The translations under genes and the position numbers were made by a program. The notes beneath the pieces are model-generated. The model saw nothing but the letters and a program-made list of their open reading frames with translations, was not told the DNA's origin and ran no database searches. Shown here piece after piece: positions 1 to 5,523 of a stretch of 5,523 bases of DNA (positions are counted from its first letter, which is position 1; every line of letters begins with the position of its first letter). The stretch covers positions 1-5,523 of the forward strand of contig UQZR01000042.1 in assembly GCA_900545585.1 (NCBI GenBank). The letters are read 5' to 3'. Origin of the DNA: an uncultured Eubacteriales bacterium. GTDB lineage: Bacteria; Bacillota; Clostridia; Oscillospirales; Oscillospiraceae.

Positions 1-314
1 GGGATAGGCGCGGAGGCGATTCCTTATGGGCCATTTTGCGTCGTATTACGTTCGGCGTAAAGGAATTCCAAAGACCACGGGTCTTTGGCGGCGTTTTTGC
101 ATCCTTTTGCCGCCGCGGGCAAAAGGATGTCGCGCCGGAGCGCGAAATATCCCTGCCAGAGGCATGAAAGGAACGAGCAACGGGCCGTCGGGAACGCCGG
201 CTCCTACGCAGCAAGGCACTGCCGCGCGGAACATGGAAGCGGCAGCGGCTCTTATCGCCGAGTCCCGGAGCCTGTCATAGCACGCCACCCGCGCGGTGCG
301 TGGGAGCGGCAGCG
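1..314. repeat. 314-bp tandem repeat unit, copy 1
   Basis: First of two adjacent, almost identical units. Shifting the sequence by 314 bases aligns 1-314 with 315-628 without gaps; by hand I count 13 mismatches (positions 5, 9, 33, 47, 78, 212, 234, 237, 297-300 and 304), about 96% identity. The interior from 79 to 211 is identical in both copies. The unit contains a two-hairpin module (62-129), a linker, and two occurrences of a 26-bp sub-repeat (223-248 and 290-315). Open frames through it exist on both strands, but they carry no recognisable domain and the copy-to-copy changes create a stop (CAG-CAA versus CAG-TAA at 212/526). I therefore treat it as non-coding. The left boundary is set by the window edge and the true unit may be phased differently. 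Confidence 0.9.
62..129. other. Two-hairpin module in repeat copy 1
   Basis: The module starts with the palindrome GGAATTCC (62-69). Hairpin A is CCAAAGACC / GGTCTTTGG (68-88), a perfect 9-bp stem with an ACG triloop. After the linker CGGCGTTTTTG, hairpin B is CATCCTTTTGCC / GGCAAAAGGATG (100-129), a perfect 12-bp stem with a 6-nt loop. No T-run follows hairpin B on + and the - strand also lacks one, so it does not look like an intrinsic terminator on either strand. Confidence 0.85.
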
Positions 315-628
315 GGGAGAGGAGCGGAGGCGATTCCTTATGGGCCTTTTTGCGTCGTATCACGTTCGGCGTAAAGGAATTCCAAAGACCATGGGTCTTT
401 GGCGGCGTTTTTGCATCCTTTTGCCGCCGCGGGCAAAAGGATGTCGCGCCGGAGCGCGAAATATCCCTGCCAGAGGCATGAAAGGAACGAGCAACGGGCC
501 GTCGGGAACGCCGGCTCCTACGCAGTAAGGCACTGCCGCGCGGAACACGGGAGCGGCAGCGGCTCTTATCGCCGAGTCCCGGAGCCTGTCATAGCACGCC
601 ACCCGCGCGGAAGATGGAAGCGGCAGCG
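315..628. repeat. 314-bp tandem repeat unit, copy 2
   Basis: Second full copy, directly abutting copy 1 in the same orientation. It keeps both hairpins (382-402 and 414-443) with only a loop change (ACG to ATG) in the first. The mismatches cluster near the end of the unit (611-618), where copy 2 reads AAGAT instead of TGCGT. Near-identity without indels suggests a recent duplication or gene-conversion-like homogenisation, in contrast to the much more diverged copy 3 that follows. Confidence 0.9.
376..443. other. Two-hairpin module in repeat copy 2
   Basis: Same two stems as in copy 1, offset by 314: hairpin A at 382-402 (9 bp, loop ATG instead of ACG) and hairpin B at 414-443 (12 bp, 6-nt loop). 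The only change from copy 1 lies in a loop, so pairing is untouched. Confidence 0.85.
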
Positions 629-777
629 GGGAGAGACGTACACGCGATTCGATGCGGAACCTTTTTATACCGCAGTCGTAATCGGACAAGGGAAATCCAA
701 AACCATTGGTTTTGGGCGGCGTTCTTTTCCATATTTCTTTCGCTGTTGAAAGAAATATGGCCGCCGGAGGCATAAAA
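629..777. repeat. Diverged, truncated third copy of the repeat
   Basis: After copy 2 the sequence continues with the same order of landmarks as a new unit: a GGGAGAG start, CGATTC (644-649), a CCTTTTT stretch, GGAAATCC (cf. GGAATTCC), hairpin A, GGCGGCG, a T-rich spacer, hairpin B, then GCCGGAGGCATAAAA (cf. CCGGAGCGCG and GAGGCATGAAA in copies 1 and 2). Linear identity is low outside these landmarks, and the distal half with the 26-bp sub-repeats is missing. It ends about 15 bases before the murG ribosome binding site, so it may form part of the murG leader. Boundaries are approximate. Confidence 0.65.
691..760. other. Two-hairpin module in diverged copy 3
   Basis: Hairpin A is CCAAAACC / GGTTTTGG (697-715), 8 perfect pairs with an ATT triloop. 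Hairpin B is CCATATTTCTTTC / GAAAGAAATATGG (729-760), 13 perfect pairs with a 6-nt GCTGTT loop. Compared with copies 1 and 2, hairpin A has lost one pair symmetrically and hairpin B has an almost entirely different stem sequence, yet loop sizes and the GGCGGCG + T-rich linker are kept. This is the pattern expected if structure, rather than sequence, is maintained. It lies 44 bases upstream of murG. Confidence 0.8.
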
Positions 778-790
778 CATCGAAGCAGAA

Positions 791-796
791 ACGGAG
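791..796 (+). promoter_or_regulatory. Ribosome binding site of murG
   Basis: ACGGAG lies 8 bases before the ATG at 805 and decides the start. The in-frame ATG at 706 would add 33 residues translated from the repeat hairpins and has no convincing Shine-Dalgarno, whereas 805 begins exactly at the conserved MurG N-terminus (MRVIFTCGGTAGH). Confidence 0.7.
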
Positions 797-804
797 TTTT
801 CAGG

Positions 805-1923
805 ATGAGAGTTATTTTCACCTGCGGGGGCACCGCAGGACATGTGAACCCGGCGCTGGCGCTGGCGGGGCTCATGCGGCAGCGTGACCCCCAGACCGCC
901 GTGCTGTTCGTGGGCACCCCCGACGGCATGGAGCGGGAGCTGGTGGCCAAGGCGGGCTACGACTACGCCGCCGTGGAGGTGGACAGCTTCCGCCGGTCCA
1001 TGCGGCCGGAGGCCATGCGCCACAATCTTCACGCCGCAGGGGCGCTGGCCCGTTCGGGGCCTGCGGCCAAGGCCATCCTGCGGGAGTTCAGGCCCGATCT
1101 GGTGGTGGGCACCGGCGGCTACGCCAGCTTTCCCATGGTGAAGGCGGCGGCTCGGGCCCACATCCCCACGGCGGTACACGAGAGCAACTCGGTGCCCGGG
1201 CTCACCACCCGCATGCTGGAGGAGTATGCCGATGTGATCATGGTGGGATTTGAGGACTGCCGCCAGCATTACCGGCACCCTGAGCGCATCATGGTGACGG
1301 GTACGCCGGTGCGGGGCGACTTCTTCGAGAAAACGCCTCTGGAGGCACGGCAGAATCTGGCCTTTGACGACGGGCGGCCGGTTGTGGTATCCTTTTGGGG
1401 AAGTCTGGGCGCCAGCCACATGAACGAGGCCATGCTGGATATGTTCGAAAAGGAACGGGAGAACGGCTTCCCCTTCCACCACGTCCACGCGGTGGGCAAG
1501 AGCGGCTGGGAGACCATGGAAACGGCCCTGCGGCAGCGGGAGCTGGCGCTGTGCCCCGATCTGGATGTGCGGCAGTACATCTACAACATGGCCACGGTGA
1601 TGCGGGCGGCGGATCTGGTCATCTGCCGCGCGGGCGCGTCCACCATCAGTGAGCTGACGGCGCTGGGGATGCCGGCCATCATGGTGCCCTCCCCCTACGT
1701 CACCAACAACCATCAGGAGAAGAACGCACGGCTGCTGGAGGCCCACGGCGGAGCCAGGGTCCTGCTGGAGAGCGAGGCCAATGGCGCGGCGCTGTACGAC
1801 GCGGCGGCGGACATCCTCCGCAGCCCCGAGACGCAGGCGCGGATGAAGCAGGGCATGGCCCAGCTGGGCATCCCTGACGCCGCGGAGCGTATTTATGACA
1901 CGGTGATGGCCCTGGTCCGGTAG
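805..1923 (+). CDS. murG: MurG, UDP-GlcNAc:lipid I GlcNAc transferase
   Basis: Transfers GlcNAc from UDP-GlcNAc to lipid I (undecaprenyl-PP-MurNAc-pentapeptide) to make lipid II on the cytoplasmic face of the membrane. The 372-residue product has the usual family length and the two-domain GT-B layout. In the N-terminal acceptor domain I see the first glycine loop GGTAGHVNP (8-16), the second GTGGYASFP (102-110) and HESN (125-128; HEQN in many homologues). In the C-terminal donor domain there are GSLGA (199-203), CRAGASTISE (274-283) and PSPYVTNNHQEKNA (295-308), the UDP-GlcNAc binding signature. The third loop reads WGSLGA rather than the common GGSxGA. The gene starts 28 bases after the last repeat and is followed by murA after 62 nt. 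No convincing own promoter was found, so it may be read from upstream, beyond the window. Confidence 0.97.
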   Translation: MRVIFTCGGTAGHVNPALALAGLMRQRDPQTAVLFVGTPDGMERELVAKAGYDYAAVEVDSFRRSMRPEAMRHNLHAAGALARSGPAAKAILREFRPDLVVGTGGYASFPMVKAAARAHIPTAVHESNSVPGLTTRMLEEYADVIMVGFEDCRQHYRHPERIMVTGTPVRGDFFEKTPLEARQNLAFDDGRPVVVSFWGSLGASHMNEAMLDMFEKERENGFPFHHVHAVGKSGWETMETALRQRELALCPDLDVRQYIYNMATVMRAADLVICRAGASTISELTALGMPAIMVPSPYVTNNHQEKNARLLEAHGGARVLLESEANGAALYDAAADILRSPETQARMKQGMAQLGIPDAAERIYDTVMALVR

Positions 1924-1940
1924 GGCATGCACACCCGCAG

Positions 1941-1976
1941 CCCGTCCTTTCATACAATGGCGTATCAAAGGGCGGG
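1941..1976 (+). promoter_or_regulatory. Stem-loop overlapping the murA Shine-Dalgarno
   Basis: CCCGTCCTTT (1941-1950) pairs with AAAGGGCGGG (1967-1976) over ten pairs with one T-G wobble. Inside it, after a C/C mismatch, ATAC pairs with GTAT, leaving a loop of about six bases. The 3' arm runs into the murA ribosome binding site (GGGAGGGG, 1974-1981), so the folded RNA would partly hide it. No T-run follows, so it is not a typical terminator. A role in translational control or in RNA processing between murG and murA is inference. Confidence 0.55.
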
Positions 1977-1985
1977 AGGGGTTTT

Positions 1986-3242
1986 ATGGGGTCGATCACC
2001 ATTGAGGGCGGCCACCGGCTCAGCGGCGAGACGGTGGTGCAGGGAGCCAAGAACAGCGTACTGCCTGTTCTGGCGGCCACGCTGCTGTGCGGCGGGGCAT
2101 GCCGCATCCGGCGGTGTCCGCGTCTGAGCGACGTGGACGCGGCGGCGGATATCCTGCGGTACTTAGGATGCAGCGCGGACTGGGAGGACGGGGATCTGCT
2201 GGTGGACAGCAGCGTGCTGACCCGATGCGACATCCCCCAGACGCTGATGCGGCGGATGCGGTCATCCGTCATCTTTCTGGGGGCCATTCTGGCCCGATGC
2301 GGCTGGGCGGAGCTCAGCTATCCCGGGGGCTGTGAGCTGGGGCCGCGGCCCATCGACCTGCACCTGGCGGCGCTCAGGACGCTGGGCGCGTCCATCGAGG
2401 AAAGCGGCGGTAAGCTGTACTGTCAGGGCAGGCATCTCAGGGGCGGACAGATCGTGCTGGCCATCCCCAGCGTGGGCGCCACGGAGAACGCCATACTGGC
2501 GGCCTGCGGCGCCGAGGGCGTCACGGTCATCACCAACGCAGCGCGGGAGCCGGAGATCGCGGATCTGCAGGACTTCCTGTGTGCCTGCGGCGCGGAGGTG
2601 CGCGGCGCGGGTGGATCCGTCATTACGGTGGAGGGGCGCAGGCCTCTGCACGGGTGCGTCCATCGGGTCATACCCGACCGGATCGTGACGGCCACCTATC
2701 TATGCGCGGCGGCGGCCTGCGGCGGGGACATCCTGCTGCGGGGGACGGACTACCGGCATCTGGCCACGGTGACCACCGCCTTACAGCAGGCGGGGTGCCG
2801 GATCGACTGCGGCGAGACGGACATCCGGCTGCGCAGCGAGGGGCGGTTACAGGCGGTGACACCGGTGCGGACCGCGCCCTATCCGGGGTTCCCCACCGAC
2901 TGCCAGGCCGTCCTGATGGCGGCGCTGCTGCGGAGCCGGGGCACCACGGTATTTGTGGAAAACATTTTCGAGAGCCGCTACCGCCACGCGGCGGAGATGC
3001 AGCGCATGGGCGCCGATATCCGCGTGGAGGGGCGGGTGGCCGTGGTATGCGGGGTGGAGCGGCTCCACGCCGCCGATGTGTTTGCCGCCGACCTGCGGGG
3101 CGGGGCGGCGCTGGTCATCGCGGCCTTACAGGCGGAGGGGCGCTCCGCCGTCCATCAGTGCAGGCATATACAGCGGGGCTACGCGGACCTGGCCGGCGAT
3201 CTGGCAGGGCTGGGCGCAAGGGTCCGGCAGAATACGGAGTAA
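1986..3242 (+). CDS. murA: MurA, UDP-GlcNAc 1-carboxyvinyltransferase
   Basis: Cytoplasmic enzyme adding enolpyruvate from PEP to UDP-GlcNAc, the first committed step of peptidoglycan synthesis and the fosfomycin target. At 418 residues it matches the family. The start ATG has GGGAGGGG 4-6 bases upstream. Conserved elements are GAKNSVLP (20-27, with K22 and N23), MRSS (91-94, Arg92), PGGCELGPRP (113-122) with the catalytic Cys116 and Arg121, SVGATEN (162-168), PTDCQA (303-308) with the Asp305 general base, ENIFES (325-330), DLRGGAALVIAAL (369-381) and HIQRGY (394-399) with Arg397. Cys rather than Asp in the loop predicts fosfomycin sensitivity. Deviations are Val234 where the family usually has Glu, ENIFES for ENIFEN and HIQRGY for HIDRGY, plus 19 cysteines. 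Many Firmicutes have two MurA paralogues; which one this is cannot be decided here. Confidence 0.95.
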   Translation: MGSITIEGGHRLSGETVVQGAKNSVLPVLAATLLCGGACRIRRCPRLSDVDAAADILRYLGCSADWEDGDLLVDSSVLTRCDIPQTLMRRMRSSVIFLGAILARCGWAELSYPGGCELGPRPIDLHLAALRTLGASIEESGGKLYCQGRHLRGGQIVLAIPSVGATENAILAACGAEGVTVITNAAREPEIADLQDFLCACGAEVRGAGGSVITVEGRRPLHGCVHRVIPDRIVTATYLCAAAACGGDILLRGTDYRHLATVTTALQQAGCRIDCGETDIRLRSEGRLQAVTPVRTAPYPGFPTDCQAVLMAALLRSRGTTVFVENIFESRYRHAAEMQRMGADIRVEGRVAVVCGVERLHAADVFAADLRGGAALVIAALQAEGRSAVHQCRHIQRGYADLAGDLAGLGARVRQNTE

Positions 3243-3246
3243 GGAG
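3241..3246 (+). promoter_or_regulatory. divIB ribosome binding site overlapping the murA stop
   Basis: AAGGAG begins inside the murA TAA stop (3240-3242) and sits 8 bases before the divIB ATG at 3255. The overlap suggests translational coupling of divIB to murA within one transcript. Confidence 0.8.
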
Positions 3247-3254
3247 TTTCAGGC

Positions 3255-4013
3255 ATGGCGCGACGCAGACGGTACAATCGCAAACGGCGGAAAGGGAGCT
3301 TCGCTTTCCTCTATAAGCTGCTGGCCTTCGTGCTGATCTGCGGCGCCATCGGCCTTGCGCTGGCCATGTTCTTCAGGATCGATGACATTGAGATCAGCGG
3401 CAACAGCCGCTATTCCAACGAGCAGATCGCCGCGGCGGCCCAGATCAAGGCGGGCGACAACCTGTTTTTCCTGAACAAGTACGATGCGGCGGCGCGCATC
3501 CGCCAGCAGCTGCCCTACGTGGAAACGGTGCAGTTCCGGCGGGTGCTGCCCAGCAAGCTGGTGGTGCAGGTCACGGAGTGCCGCGACCCTGTGGCCATCA
3601 AGCAGGACGGCACGGTGTACCTCCTGTGCGACAGGGGCAACATCGTGGATACCGTCAGCGCTGCCAAATGGAGCCAGTACATCCAGATCGAGGGGCTGAC
3701 GCTGCTGAATCCCCAGGTAGGCAGCGAAGCACGGGCCTCCGCCACGCAGCAGGCCGTGCTGGACCAGCTGCTGAGCATGCTGGTGCTGCTGGACGATAAG
3801 GGGATGCTGCACGAAGTGCAGGTCATCGATCTGTCCGATGCGGCGCGCATCACCATGCAGTACATGGGGCGGTTCCAGGTGGAATTCCTGTGGAATGCCG
3901 ACTTCGACTACAAGCTGGACTATCTGGCGGCAGTGGTGGAGAAGCTGGAGGCCAATGAAAAGGGCACCATCGATATGACGCAGGACGGGAAGGCCAGCTT
4001 TATCCCCTCCTGA
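3255..4013 (+). CDS. divIB: DivIB/FtsQ-type cell division protein
   Basis: Bitopic membrane protein of the divisome. In the family it forms a complex with FtsL/DivIC and helps regulate the septal synthase FtsW-PBP. The 252-residue sequence shows a short, highly basic cytoplasmic tail (MARRRRYNRKRRK, 1-13), one membrane segment (about 21-40), then a POTRA domain beginning RIDDIEISGNSRYSNEQI (41-58) and running to about 108 (LPSKLVVQVTE near 98-108). An extracellular beta domain follows to about 225. The topology, the V/I-x-G-N-x-x-Y-S start of POTRA and the genomic place just before ftsZ support the call, although the family is weakly conserved in sequence. It follows murA by 12 nt. ftsA, which often sits between ftsQ and ftsZ, is absent here. 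Confidence 0.9.
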   Translation: MARRRRYNRKRRKGSFAFLYKLLAFVLICGAIGLALAMFFRIDDIEISGNSRYSNEQIAAAAQIKAGDNLFFLNKYDAAARIRQQLPYVETVQFRRVLPSKLVVQVTECRDPVAIKQDGTVYLLCDRGNIVDTVSAAKWSQYIQIEGLTLLNPQVGSEARASATQQAVLDQLLSMLVLLDDKGMLHEVQVIDLSDAARITMQYMGRFQVEFLWNADFDYKLDYLAAVVEKLEANEKGTIDMTQDGKASFIPS

Positions 4014-4046
4014 CGGGAAAAAGATGGACAAATTCCGCAGGAACAC

Positions 4047-4075
4047 TTGACGGGTCTATCATTCCGTAATAGAAT
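4047..4075 (+). promoter_or_regulatory. Vegetative promoter of ftsZ
   Basis: TTGACG (4047-4052), a 17-base spacer and TAGAAT (4070-4075) differ by one base each from the sigma-A consensus hexamers at ideal spacing. They lie in the only clearly AT-rich stretch of the window. Transcription would start near 4082, giving a leader of roughly 70 nt before ftsZ. There is no terminator between divIB and this promoter, so ftsZ is probably expressed both from it and by read-through from murG-murA-divIB. Confidence 0.75.
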
Positions 4076-4085
4076 ATAAGTTATA
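4075..4085. promoter_or_regulatory. Palindrome at the ftsZ transcription start
   Basis: TATAA-G-TTATA is a perfect 11-bp palindrome overlapping the end of the -10 box and the expected start site. A second, wider inverted pair, CGTAAT (4065-4070) and ATTACG (4100-4105), encloses it. Position suggests a possible operator, but AT-rich DNA yields such palindromes by chance and no known binding motif is recognised. Confidence 0.3.
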
Positions 4086-4140
4086 GCACAAGATATAGAA
4101 TTACGCACAGAGAAACTGTCTTTTCGATACAAATTGTGGC

Positions 4141-4146
4141 AGGAGG
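4141..4146 (+). promoter_or_regulatory. Ribosome binding site of ftsZ
   Basis: A full AGGAGG is spaced 7 bases from the ATG at 4154. It fixes the start there and rules out the in-frame GTG at 4136, which lies upstream of the Shine-Dalgarno. It is the best-matching ribosome binding site in the window, consistent with the high cellular level of FtsZ. Confidence 0.9.
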
Positions 4147-4153
4147 AACCAAC

Positions 4154-5275
<1,122 letters not shown>

Positions 5276-5289
5276 GATCATGTGAATTG

Positions 5290-5326
5290 CGATACCTCTC
5301 CGGCTCTGCCGGAGGGGTATCGTTTT
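5290..5326 (+). terminator. Intrinsic terminator after ftsZ
   Basis: CGATACCTCTCCGGC (5290-5304) and GCCGGAGGGGTATCG (5308-5322) form a 15-bp stem with a single T-G wobble and a TCT loop, followed by TTTT (5323-5326). It begins 14 bases after the ftsZ stop and should end the murG-ftsZ transcript. The T-run is short, but the stem is very stable. Confidence 0.9.
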
Positions 5327-5475
5327 GTGCGGAGGCGCGGGGCGGGGACATTTCGCTCTCCGGAGCGACCCGCTTTTGCCAACAGCGGCATAGGTGCGGC
5401 CCTTCGGGCCGCAGAATATAAAAGTATGTAGGATGTAAAGCACTTCCTCTGTACGGCGCGAGAGAAGAAAGTTTT
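5327..5475. other. Non-coding, hairpin-rich spacer downstream of ftsZ
   Basis: No credible gene is seen on either strand. Three stem-loops stand out: TCGCTC/GAGCGA (5353-5368, 6 bp, TCCG loop), TGCGGCCC/GGGCCGCA (5395-5413, 8 bp, TTC loop), and a longer one in which GTAC and GCGCGA (5451-5461) pair with TCGCGC and GTAC (5475-5485) around one mismatch. None is followed by a T-run. The second is followed by an AT-rich stretch (GAATATAAAAGTATG). The region looks like a second type of intergenic repeat or a decayed element, but only one copy is present here. Confidence 0.5.
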
Positions 5476-5523
5476 CGCGCGGTACGCAGGAGCGGCAGCG
5501 GGGATAGGAGTGCAGGCGATCCG
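5476..5523. repeat. Start of another repeat-family copy at the right edge
   Basis: The 26-bp sub-repeat (5476-5501) followed by GGGATAGGAG and AGGCGAT matches the junction of the upstream units: compare 290-338 and the first 20 bases of the window, GGGATAGGCGCGGAGGCGAT. It has the same orientation as the copies before murG, so the four-gene block is flanked by direct repeats of this family. The rest of the copy lies outside the window. Confidence 0.75.

Larger units (their letters stand above)
223..629. repeat. 26-bp sub-repeat, four occurrences
   Basis: The motif CGCGCGG, five variable bases, then GGRAGCGGCAGCGG occurs at 223-248, 290-315, 537-562 and 604-629, and with one more change at 5476-5501. 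It is followed either by a CTCTTATCGCCG-type spacer (after 223 and 537) or by the start of a new repeat unit (after 290, 604 and 5476). It therefore marks the internal junction and the unit boundary of the larger repeat, and could be the recombination point that generated the tandem copies. Confidence 0.75.

Noticed and set aside
100..129. Hairpin B as an intrinsic terminator
   Set aside because: There is no T-run downstream on either strand; the T-run lies on the 5' side of the stem.
26..528. Open frames through the 314-bp repeats (84 and 147 residues on +, and up to 196 residues on -)
   Set aside because: They arise from GC-rich repeat DNA, run through perfect hairpins, have no good ribosome binding sites or recognisable domains, and differ by a stop between two 96% identical copies.
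1..628. CRISPR array
   Set aside because: The repeats are 314 bp long, abut directly without unique spacers, and no cas gene is present.
746..776. Possible murG promoter TTGAAA and CATAAA
   Set aside because: Spacing is 19 bases, the -10 is poor, and TTGAAA lies in the loop and 3' arm of hairpin B, whose sequence is explained by base pairing.
706..804. N-terminal extension of MurG from the ATG at 706
   Set aside because: The extra 33 residues are encoded by the repeat hairpins, and the proper Shine-Dalgarno and conserved N-terminus are at 805.
1951..1958. CATACAAT, resembling the -10 element of sporulation sigma-E/sigma-K promoters
   Set aside because: No matching -35 element lies at the right distance, and the bases are part of the stem-loop before murA.
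4106..4125. Small ACAG/CTGT hairpin followed by CTTTT in the ftsZ leader, a possible attenuator
   Set aside because: Only four pairs and a short interrupted T-run, too weak to support.

Overview
The window is a GC-rich segment of a Firmicutes division and cell-wall (dcw) cluster. Four genes are all on the + strand: murG (lipid II synthase), murA (UDP-GlcNAc enolpyruvyl transferase), divIB/ftsQ (divisome POTRA protein) and ftsZ (division tubulin). The strong GC bias, strong AGGAGG-type ribosome binding sites, the order murG-murA-divIB-ftsZ and the absence of ftsA between divIB and ftsZ suggest a clostridial gut anaerobe, probably Oscillospirales/Oscillospiraceae-like. That placement is inference from gene order and protein style, not from a database match.

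Layout. Bases 1-804 hold no convincing gene. They carry a 314-bp unit in two tandem copies (1-314 and 315-628; 13 mismatches and no indels by hand count, about 96% identity), followed by a diverged, shortened third copy (about 629-777) that ends just before the murG ribosome binding site. Each copy contains the same two-hairpin module. In the third copy both stems differ greatly in sequence but remain fully paired. murG (805-1923) is followed by a 62-nt gap containing a stem-loop that overlaps the murA ribosome binding site. murA (1986-3242) is followed after 12 nt by divIB (3255-4013), with the divIB Shine-Dalgarno overlapping the murA stop codon. A 140-nt AT-rich gap then carries a near-consensus vegetative promoter (TTGACG-17-TAGAAT) for ftsZ (4154-5275). 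A strong intrinsic terminator (5290-5326) closes the unit. The last 200 bases are non-coding, hairpin-rich and run into another copy of the upstream repeat family at the right edge (5476-5523), in the same orientation.

Functionally, MurA makes the first committed precursor of peptidoglycan and MurG the last lipid-linked one. DivIB belongs to the septal synthase regulatory complex, and FtsZ sets the division site and scaffolds the divisome. The cluster therefore couples precursor supply to septation, with ftsZ having its own promoter in addition to any read-through. The genes are conserved and ordinary. The least explained part of the window is the structured repeat family that flanks them.
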